Shown here one piece after another: positions 6,190 through 11,237 of a stretch of 11,237 bases of DNA; positions within the stretch are counted from its first letter, which is position 1, and each line of letters opens with the position of its first letter. The notes under the pieces are model-generated. The model ran no database searches. It saw only the letters and a list, made by a program, of their open reading frames with translations, and was not told where the DNA came from. The translations under genes and the position numbers were made by a program. This stretch comes from Embleya sp040605455 (GTDB taxonomy: Bacteria > Actinomycetota > Actinomycetes > Streptomycetales > Streptomycetaceae): the NCBI RefSeq assembly GCF_040605455.1, contig NZ_JBEXCV010000219.1:1-11237 (forward strand), given 5' to 3'.

Positions 6190-6201
6190 CCCCTTTCGGG
6201 G
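6190..6201 (-). promoter_or_regulatory. GAAA-tetraloop hairpin in the kptA leader
   Basis: Read on the minus strand, CCCC-GAAA-GGGG forms a short stem with a stable GNRA-type loop, ending 4 nt before GTG 6185 and 25 nt before ATG 6164. The GAAAGGGG half is also the best Shine-Dalgarno match for the GTG start, so folding would hide it. The effect is inference. Confidence 0.4.
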
Positions 6202-6222
6202 ACAGCGATTTTCCGTTGCGAA

Positions 6223-6266
6223 GCGCTACGCCGGGTGAGCTCGACCGAGCCCACCCGGCGTAGCGC
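6223..6266 (-). terminator. Strong 15-bp hairpin terminator of the tldD-tldE operon
   Basis: Arms GCGCTACGCCGGGTG (6223-6237) and CACCCGGCGTAGCGC (6252-6266) pair perfectly. The 14-nt loop can add a 4-bp GCTC/GAGC stem over an A/C mismatch. It lies about 100 bp past the tldE stop and before the kptA leader. There is no U-tract, as in many actinomycete terminators. Confidence 0.8.
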
Positions 6267-6293
6267 GACCCAAACCGTGGACCGAGTCGAATT

Positions 6294-6316
6294 CAGCCCG
6301 TCCGGCGTTCGAGGAC
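6294..6316 (-). repeat. Copy of a dispersed Streptomyces intergenic repeat
   Basis: Read on the minus strand, GTCCTCGAACGCCGGAC followed by GGGCTG closely matches the 'CCTCAAACGCCGGACGGGCTG' string that I recognise from many Streptomyces intergenic regions, differing by one base. It sits between the tldE stop and the terminator. Adjacent sequence (6317-6363) is GC-palindromic and contains a 10-bp direct repeat GGCCGCAGGC (6321-6330 and 6354-6363), possibly part of the same element. Its function is unknown. Confidence 0.6.
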
Positions 6317-6363
6317 AACCGGCCGCAGGCCGCCCGGCCGATGCCGCCGAGCGGGCCGCAGGC

Positions 6364-7773
6364 TCACTGCGCCTGACTCGGCGAGGACATGTTGAAATCG
6401 CGAACCCGCAAAGGCGGCATCGCCGCACGGGTGAACCAGTCGCCCCACTCCCGCGGATACGTCCGCTCCGTGCGCCCCACCTCGACCGCCCGCCCGAGCA
6501 CGTCCACCGGCGACTCGTTGAAGCGGTAGTTGTTCACCGCGCCGACCACCTCGCCGCCCTCGACCAGATACACCCCGTCCCGGGTGAGCCCGGTCAACAG
6601 CAGCGTCTGCGGATCCACCTCGCGGATGTACCACAGGCAGGTCAACAGCAGCCCGCGCTCGGTCGAGGCGACCATGTCCGCCAGGCTCGGGCCGTCGGCC
6701 GGCCCGTCCAGGATCAGGTTGTCGATCTCCGGCGCGACCGGCAGCCCGGTCAGCTCCGCGGTGTGCCGGTTGGTCAGCAGCGACGTGAGCACACCGTCGG
6801 TGACCCAGTTCGTCCGGGTCAGCGCGAGGCCGTTGTCGAACACCGACGACGCGTCGCCGGAGGCGTGCGCGATGGTGAACGGCGCGCTCTCCAGTCCCGC
6901 ATGGCCCGGGTCGCTGTACAGCGTCAGCGGCAGTTCGCTGAGCCGGTCGCCGATCCGGGTGCCGCCACCGGGCTTGCTGAAGACCGTGCGGCCCTCGTGC
7001 GCGTCCCGGGCGCTGCCCTGCCAGTACATGTAGACCATCAGGTCCGCGACCGCCGAGGGCGGCAGCAGCGTCTCGTAACGGCCCGCCGGCAGATCGATCG
7101 TGCGGCTCGCCCAGGACAACCGCTGTGCCAGGTCCGAGTCGATCGCGCCCAGGTCCACGTCGCGGAAGTCGCGCGTGGGCGCGCCGGCCCACGCCGAGCG
7201 GGTCAGGTCGCCCGACTTCGCGTTCAACTCGACATGACCGGTGGGCTGGTCGTGCCGCAGTCGCAGCCCGGCCGAGGTGCCCACATAGGTCGAGGTCAAC
7301 TGATGCGACGCGAACCCGTACAGCAGCCGGTCGCTCTCCCGGGCCCGCCCGAACGCGGCGCCCAGCTCGGGCGCGAAGTCCGCGAACACGCCGATCGAGG
7401 TCTGCGCCGGCGCTTTTGTGAAGCCGCCGTCCGGGCCGCCGCCGGCGCCGAGCAGCGGTCGCGCGTCCTCGGCCGGACCGGCGTCCCGTGCCGCCGCCTC
7501 CGCGGCCCGGACCAGGTCCTCCAGCCGATCCACCGTCACACCACTGCGCGAGACGATCCCGGACGCGGTGCCCTCGCTGCCCGCGACGGTGGCCACCACG
7601 GTGACCCGACGGCCGCGGGTCTCTCCGTTGGTGGTCAGCGCGTTGCCCGCCCAGCGCAGGTTGGCCGCCGAGGTCTCCTCGGCGATCACCACACAGCCGT
7701 CCGCCCTGGACAGCGCCAACGCGCGCTCGACGGTCTCGTCCGGCCGCGTCACCACGATCTGCCCGCTGCTCAT
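6364..7773 (-). CDS. pmbA: TldE/PmbA, non-catalytic subunit of TldD/TldE metalloprotease
   Basis: The product has 469 residues, usual for the family. With TldD it forms a heterodimeric zinc protease whose internal chamber degrades unfolded peptides; in Escherichia coli the pair matures microcin B17 and processes CcdA. The N-terminal domain contains 'RWAGNALTTNGETRGRRVTVVA' type strands, the middle 'VGTSAGLRLRHDQP', and the C-terminal domain runs from 'AGRYETLLPPSAVADLM' to 'WGDWFTRAAMPPLRV.DFNMSS'. The HExxxH zinc motif of TldD is absent, as expected for TldE. The ATG at 7773 overlaps the tldD stop as ATGA, and AGGAGG lies 7 nt upstream inside the tldD coding end, so translation is coupled and a 1:1 ratio is likely. 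No RiPP precursor or modifying enzyme is visible nearby, so general peptide turnover is the modest inference. Confidence 0.95.
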   Translation of the reverse strand: MSSGQIVVTRPDETVERALALSRADGCVVIAEETSAANLRWAGNALTTNGETRGRRVTVVATVAGSEGTASGIVSRSGVTVDRLEDLVRAAEAAARDAGPAEDARPLLGAGGGPDGGFTKAPAQTSIGVFADFAPELGAAFGRARESDRLLYGFASHQLTSTYVGTSAGLRLRHDQPTGHVELNAKSGDLTRSAWAGAPTRDFRDVDLGAIDSDLAQRLSWASRTIDLPAGRYETLLPPSAVADLMVYMYWQGSARDAHEGRTVFSKPGGGTRIGDRLSELPLTLYSDPGHAGLESAPFTIAHASGDASSVFDNGLALTRTNWVTDGVLTSLLTNRHTAELTGLPVAPEIDNLILDGPADGPSLADMVASTERGLLLTCLWYIREVDPQTLLLTGLTRDGVYLVEGGEVVGAVNNYRFNESPVDVLGRAVEVGRTERTYPREWGDWFTRAAMPPLRVRDFNMSSPSQAQ

Positions 7774-9293
7774 CGACCCGCCTCCTGAACCGTGTTGAGG
7801 ACCTTCACGCCGCGAAACAGCGCCGACGGGCAGCCGTGGCTGACCGCCGCGACCTGCCCGGGCTGCGCCTTGCCGCAGTTGAAGGCGCCGCCGAGGACGT
7901 AGGTGCCCGGGCCGCCGACGGCCTCCATCGAGCCCCAGAAGTCGGTCGTGGTCGCCTGGTAGGCGAAGTCCTTGACCTGCCCGACTATCCGGCCGTCCTC
8001 GATCAGATAGGCGCGCTGACCGGTGAACTGGAAGTTGTACCGCTGCATGTCGATCGACCACGACTTGTCGCCGACGATGTACAGACCCCGGTGCACCCGG
8101 CCGATCAGCTCGGCGGTGGACAGGTTGTCCTCGCCCGGCCGGAGCGAGACGTTGGCCATCCGCTGCACCGGGACGTGGCCGGGGGAGTCGGCGAAGGCGC
8201 ACCCGTTGGACCGGCCCAAGCCCTGCATCAGCGCCATCCGCCGGTCCAGCTGGTAGCCGGTCAGGATGCCGTCGGTGACCAGGTCCCAGCTCTGCGTCGC
8301 GACGCCCTCGTCGTCGAAGCCGATCGTGGCCAGGCCGTGCTGCACGGTGCGGTCGCCGGTGACGTGCATGACCGGCGAGCCGTATTGCAGCTTGTTCAGC
8401 TTGTCGAACGTGGCGAACGAGGTGCCCGCGTAGGCGGCCTCGTAGCCCAGCGCGCGGTCCAGCTCGGTGGCGTGCCCGATCGACTCGTGGATGGTCAGCC
8501 ACAGATTGCTCGGGTCGATCACCAGGTCGTACTCGCCCGCCTCGACGCTGGGCGCCTTCACCCGCTCGGCGAGCAGGCCCGGCAGGGACGCGACCTCCTC
8601 GTCCCAGTCCCAGCCCACGCCCTTGACGTACTCCCAGCCGCGGCCGACCGGCGGTGCGATGGTGCGCATCGTCTCGTACGCGCCCGAATCGCGGTCGACC
8701 GCGATCACGGTCAGCTGGGGATGTATACGAACCCGCTGCTGCGTGGTGGCGGTGCCGGCCGAGTCGGCGTAGAACTTGTTCTCCTGCACCACCATGCACG
8801 TGGCGTCCACGTGGTCCACGCCGTCGGCGGCGAGCAGTTCCCGACTCCAGCGCGCGAGCAGCGCGATCCGCTCCGCCTCGGGTACGTCGAACGGGTTGAT
8901 CTTGTACGCCGATATCCACGTCTCGTCGGCGTGCACCGGCTCCTCCGCGAGCGCGACCGTCTCGCCCGCGCCGGCGGCCTCGCTCACCGAACGGGAGACC
9001 CGGGCGACCGCCACGGCCTGCTCCGCGACGTACGCCGCGGCCTCCGGGGTCAGGTCGACGCCCGCCGCGAAGCCCCACGCTCCCTCGTGCACGACGCGGA
9101 CCGCGAAGCCCACGTCGGTGGTGTCCACGGACGAGTCGGTCCGCCCGTCGCGCAGCCGGAAGGACGCGTCTCGTACCCGCTCGAAGCGGAAGTCCGCGTG
9201 TTCGGCGCCCAGTTCCCCGGCTCGGGACAGGGCCGCGGCGGCCAGCTCCCGAAGGGGATAGGCGAGGAACGTCGGATCGATCTCGTTGGGCAC
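7770..9293 (-). CDS. tldD: TldD, catalytic zinc metalloprotease subunit
   Basis: The product has 507 residues from GTG 9293, chosen because GGAGG lies 5 nt upstream and because relatives begin 'MPxxIDxxFLAxPLR'. An ATG four codons earlier (9305) has no ribosome site. The zinc motif HESIGH at 269-274 gives His269, catalytic Glu270 and His274. The expected third ligand is the Cys in 'GGAFNCGKAQPGQ' (Cys473). Other conserved stretches are 'ENKFYADSAGTATTQQRVR' and 'SWSIDMQRYNFQFTGQRAY'. With TldE it forms the peptide-degrading chamber of the cytoplasm. Its stop overlaps the tldE start by ATGA. It is the first gene of the operon and divergent from fabG, with a 358-bp region between. Confidence 0.96.
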   Translation of the reverse strand: MPNEIDPTFLAYPLRELAAAALSRAGELGAEHADFRFERVRDASFRLRDGRTDSSVDTTDVGFAVRVVHEGAWGFAAGVDLTPEAAAYVAEQAVAVARVSRSVSEAAGAGETVALAEEPVHADETWISAYKINPFDVPEAERIALLARWSRELLAADGVDHVDATCMVVQENKFYADSAGTATTQQRVRIHPQLTVIAVDRDSGAYETMRTIAPPVGRGWEYVKGVGWDWDEEVASLPGLLAERVKAPSVEAGEYDLVIDPSNLWLTIHESIGHATELDRALGYEAAYAGTSFATFDKLNKLQYGSPVMHVTGDRTVQHGLATIGFDDEGVATQSWDLVTDGILTGYQLDRRMALMQGLGRSNGCAFADSPGHVPVQRMANVSLRPGEDNLSTAELIGRVHRGLYIVGDKSWSIDMQRYNFQFTGQRAYLIEDGRIVGQVKDFAYQATTTDFWGSMEAVGGPGTYVLGGAFNCGKAQPGQVAAVSHGCPSALFRGVKVLNTVQEAGR

Positions 9294-9651
9294 CCATTCC
9301 TCCATACGTTCGGCCTGTCGGCTCGCGTCGTTCAGTCAACCAGACACGATGTCGCCGGCATTCCTGTATTTTCCGGCCGGCCGCTCGTGCGTCGGACGGG
9401 TCTTGCGCCCGGACAAGCGGAACGAAACCTGCCGGGCGCAGGCCGGCCGGATTCGGCCGGTGGAGCCTGTCGTTCCGGTTACCGTGCGCTCTTGTCGGGT
9501 TCCCACAACGATCGATCGGCGGACGCTGTCCCGGACCGGATTCCCATTACCCCGGGGTAGCCCGATAGCGTCATCGTGACGTAAGCCGACGGCCCGCGCG
9601 CCGGCGCGGCCGAGGACGTCCGAGGACGACAGACGACGAAGGAGTGATCCG
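9294..9651. promoter_or_regulatory. Divergent tldD/fabG control region
   Basis: This 358-bp region must hold promoters for both operons. From the left it contains a 9-bp inverted repeat, TGCGCCCGG (9404-9412) and CCGGGCGCA (9432-9440), then CCGGCCG-GATT-CGGCCGG (9443-9460), then a weak -10-like TAGCGT (9566-9571) followed by the palindrome CGTCA-TCG-TGACG (9569-9581). Near fabG a direct repeat CGAGGACG occurs twice (9611-9618, 9621-9628). GAAGGAG (9638-9644) is the fabG ribosome site. No gene is supported here. Confidence 0.5.
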
Positions 9652-10356
9652 TTGAGCCGGTCCGTACTGGTCACGGGAGGAAACCGGGGCATCGGCCTGG
9701 CCATCGCCCGGGCCTTCGCCGCCGACGGCGACAAGGTCGCGATCACGTATCGCTCCGGCGAGCCCCCGGAGGGCCTGCTCGGGGTGCGCTGCGACATCAC
9801 CGACGGCGAGCAGGTCGAGCAGGCGTTCAAGGAGATCGAGGCCGCACACGGCCCGGTCGAGGTGCTGATCGCCAACGCGGGCATCACCCGTGACACGTTG
9901 CTGCTGCGGATGAGCGAAGAGGACTTCACCAGCGTCGTCGACACCAACCTCACCGGCACGTTCCGGGTGGTCAAGCGGGCGAGCAAGGGCATGTTGCGGG
10001 CCCGCAAGGGTCGCATCGTGCTGATCTCGTCGGTGGTGGGGCTGCTCGGTTCGGCGGGGCAGGCCAACTACGCGGCCTCCAAGGCCGGCCTGGTCGGTTT
10101 CGCCCGCTCGATCGCGCGGGAACTGGGATCGCGCAACATCACCACGAACGTGGTGGCGCCCGGCTTCGTCGACACCGCGATGACGGAGGTACTCGGCGAG
10201 GAGCGCAAGGCGCAGATCCTCAAGGAGATCCCGCTCGCGCGCTACGCCGACGTGGACGAGGTCGCCGGTGTGGTCAAGTTCCTCACCTCGGACGCCGCGT
10301 CGTACATCACCGGAGCCGTCATCCCTGTGGACGGCGGACTTGGAATGGGGCACTGA
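9652..10356 (+). CDS. fabG: 3-oxoacyl-ACP reductase FabG (MabA-like)
   Basis: The product has 234 residues from a TTG start. GAAGGAG lies 7 nt upstream and the first residues (SRSVLVTGGNRGIG) match the family's usual start, so the rare start codon is well supported. It is a classical short-chain dehydrogenase that reduces 3-oxoacyl-ACP with NADPH in fatty-acid elongation. Visible are the cofactor motif TGGNRGIG (8-15), NAG (75-77), and the catalytic set Asn99/100 region 'DTNL', Ser127 in 'ISSVVG', Tyr140 and Lys144 in 'NYAASK'. The C-terminal 'ITGAVIPVDGG' is standard. It ends 4 bp before fabI, and this order (fabG then enoyl reductase) mirrors mycobacterial mabA-inhA. No fabD, fabH, acpP or fabF is in the window, so it is separate from the main fatty-acid cluster. 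The TTG start may lower its translation. Confidence 0.95.
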   Translation: MSRSVLVTGGNRGIGLAIARAFAADGDKVAITYRSGEPPEGLLGVRCDITDGEQVEQAFKEIEAAHGPVEVLIANAGITRDTLLLRMSEEDFTSVVDTNLTGTFRVVKRASKGMLRARKGRIVLISSVVGLLGSAGQANYAASKAGLVGFARSIARELGSRNITTNVVAPGFVDTAMTEVLGEERKAQILKEIPLARYADVDEVAGVVKFLTSDAASYITGAVIPVDGGLGMGH

Positions 10357-10360
10357 ACTC

Positions 10361-11140
10361 ATGGGCGACCTGCTTGCGGGCAAGCGCATTCTCGTCACCG
10401 GCGTCATCACCGACGCCTCACTCGGCTTCCACGTCGCGAAGCGGGCCCAGGAGGAGGGCGCCGAGGTCGTACTGACCGGATTCGGCCGGCTCTCGCTGGT
10501 CAACCGGATCGCGAACCGGCTGCCGAAGCCGGCCCCGGTGATCGAACTCGACGTGACGAACCCCGAACACCTCGCGGCGCTCGCGGACAACGTGCGCGCG
10601 CACGTGCCCGCGCTCGACGGGGTCGTGCACTCGATCGCGTTCGGTCCCAAGGACGCGCTCGGCGGCAACTTCCTGAACACCGAGTGGGCCGACGTGGCCA
10701 CCGCCGTGGAGGTCTCGGCGTACTCGCTGAAGTCGCTGACGATGGCGTGCCTGCCGCTGATGGAGGCCAACGAGGGGCGCGGCGGCTCGGTCGTCGGCCT
10801 CGACTTCGACGCGCAGGTGGCGTGGCCGGGCTACGACTGGATGGGCGTCGCCAAGGCCGCACTCGAGTCGACCTCGCGCTACCTGGCCAAGTACCTGGGC
10901 GAGAAGAACATCCGGGTCAACCTGATCTCCTCGGGCCCGGTCAAGACGATGGCCGCGAACAGCATCCCCGGCTTCGAGAAGTTCGAGGGTGTCTGGAACG
11001 AGAAGGCGCCGCTCGGCTGGGACCTGCGCGACTCGGACCCGGCCGCCCGGGGCGTGTGCGCACTGCTGTCCGACTGGTTCCCCAAGACCACCGGCGAGGT
11101 CATCCACGTCGACGGCGGCCTGCACGCAATCGGCGCCTAG
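10361..11140 (+). CDS. fabI: NADH-dependent enoyl-ACP reductase, InhA/FabI type
   Basis: The product has 259 residues. It reduces trans-2-enoyl-ACP, the last step of each fatty-acid elongation cycle. The N-terminus 'LLAGKRILVTGVITDASLGF' carries the modified SDR cofactor motif of enoyl reductases. Phe149, Tyr158 and Lys165 ('DFD', 'GYDWMGVAK') fall at the same numbers as the InhA catalytic triad. 'HSIAF' (90-94) is the equivalent of InhA 'HSIGF'. The C-terminal 'VCALLSDWFPKTTGEVIHVDGG' is near-identical in style to InhA. The substrate-binding loop (about 196-220) is ten residues shorter than in Mycobacterium tuberculosis InhA, suggesting shorter acyl substrates. The ATG follows the fabG stop by 4 bp, with a weak GGAATGGGG ribosome site inside the fabG end, so translation is probably coupled. 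No hemH follows within the window. Confidence 0.95.
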   Translation: MGDLLAGKRILVTGVITDASLGFHVAKRAQEEGAEVVLTGFGRLSLVNRIANRLPKPAPVIELDVTNPEHLAALADNVRAHVPALDGVVHSIAFGPKDALGGNFLNTEWADVATAVEVSAYSLKSLTMACLPLMEANEGRGGSVVGLDFDAQVAWPGYDWMGVAKAALESTSRYLAKYLGEKNIRVNLISSGPVKTMAANSIPGFEKFEGVWNEKAPLGWDLRDSDPAARGVCALLSDWFPKTTGEVIHVDGGLHAIGA

Positions 11141-11149
11141 CGTTCGAAA

Positions 11150-11164
11150 CCGCGCTGCGCGCGG
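11150..11164 (+). terminator. GC hairpin after fabI
   Basis: CCGCGC-TGC-GCGCGG starts 10 bp after the fabI stop and forms a 6-bp stem with a 3-nt loop. There is no U-tract; the DNA then becomes very G-rich. It is a plausible end of the fabG-fabI transcript. Confidence 0.5.
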
Positions 11165-11176
11165 GGACGGCTGCGC

Positions 11177-11237
11177 CGTGGGGGGGGCGGGCGGCCCCCG
11201 GGGGGCCCGCGGGGGGCCGGGGGGGGCGGTGGGCGCG
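11177..11237. other. Extreme G-run tract at the window end
   Basis: The last 61 bases are almost only G and C with G runs of 8, 6, 6 and 8 bases separated by short C blocks. It could fold into G-quadruplexes or GC hairpins. It may equally be a low-quality contig end; nothing coding is supported. Confidence 0.5.

Noticed and set aside
4972..6231. 11-mer GCGTAGCGCTT at about 4974 and its reverse complement at 6221-6231, considered as long-range repeats or attachment sites
   Set aside because: Matches of 11 bases are expected by chance several times in an 11-kb GC-rich window, and no integrase or tRNA is present.
6364..9293. RiPP maturation cluster around TldD/TldE
   Set aside because: No precursor peptide, cyclodehydratase, radical SAM RiPP enzyme or exporter is seen in the window; moaA is a standard Moco enzyme.
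6364..9339. Apparent 991-residue minus-strand fusion ending in TldE
   Set aside because: Its first half is the out-of-frame shadow of tldD. The ATGA overlap and AGGAGG before 7773 show that TldE starts there.
1..11237. CRISPR arrays, tRNA or rRNA genes, insertion sequences
   Set aside because: No regularly spaced repeats, no cloverleaf with a T-loop consensus, and no transposase motifs or terminal inverted repeats were found on either strand.

Overview
This window reads as ordinary chromosomal DNA from a high-GC filamentous actinomycete, most likely of the Streptomycetaceae. Third codon positions are strongly GC-biased, GTG and TTG starts are common, and there are Streptomyces-type families: an MTB12-like secreted protein, DUF3099, the MoaA-neighbour small zinc-finger protein and an InhA-type enoyl reductase. 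An intergenic copy of a sequence I recognise as a dispersed Streptomyces repeat supports the same placement. I see no phage, transposon, CRISPR, rRNA, tRNA or biosynthetic cluster. Genus is inference; no search was run.

Layout, left to right. Bases 1-1848 (+) hold the end of a small secreted MTB12-like protein, then a lipoprotein substrate-binding protein of the branched-chain amino acid ABC type, with no transporter subunits in view. From 1868 to 3142 (-) lie a short unannotatable but coding-like ORF (58 aa) and a membrane-anchored D-Ala-D-Ala carboxypeptidase. Divergent from it, 3355-4362 (+) is moaA (molybdenum cofactor synthesis). From 4430 to 9293 everything is on the minus strand. In transcription order these are tldD and tldE/pmbA (ATGA-overlapped protease operon), a strong hairpin terminator, kptA (RNA 2'-phosphotransferase), a DUF3099 membrane protein, another hairpin, and a small Cys/His protein. 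From 9652 to 11140 (+), fabG and an inhA-like fabI form a two-gene fatty-acid synthesis operon divergent from tldDE.

Functionally, this is a mosaic of housekeeping units: cell-wall trimming, Moco synthesis, peptide proteolysis and fatty-acid elongation, plus an RNA 2'-phosphotransferase whose bacterial role is unclear. I did not find a convincing new multi-gene system. The points most worth a second look are the hidden 58-aa gene, leader structures that appear to bury the Shine-Dalgarno sequences of kptA, DUF3099 and the small gene, the shortened substrate loop of the InhA-like enzyme, and hairpins and a palindrome in the tldD/fabG divergent region. The last 60 bases are an extreme G-run tract that looks like a sequence-end artefact or a very unusual structured tail.
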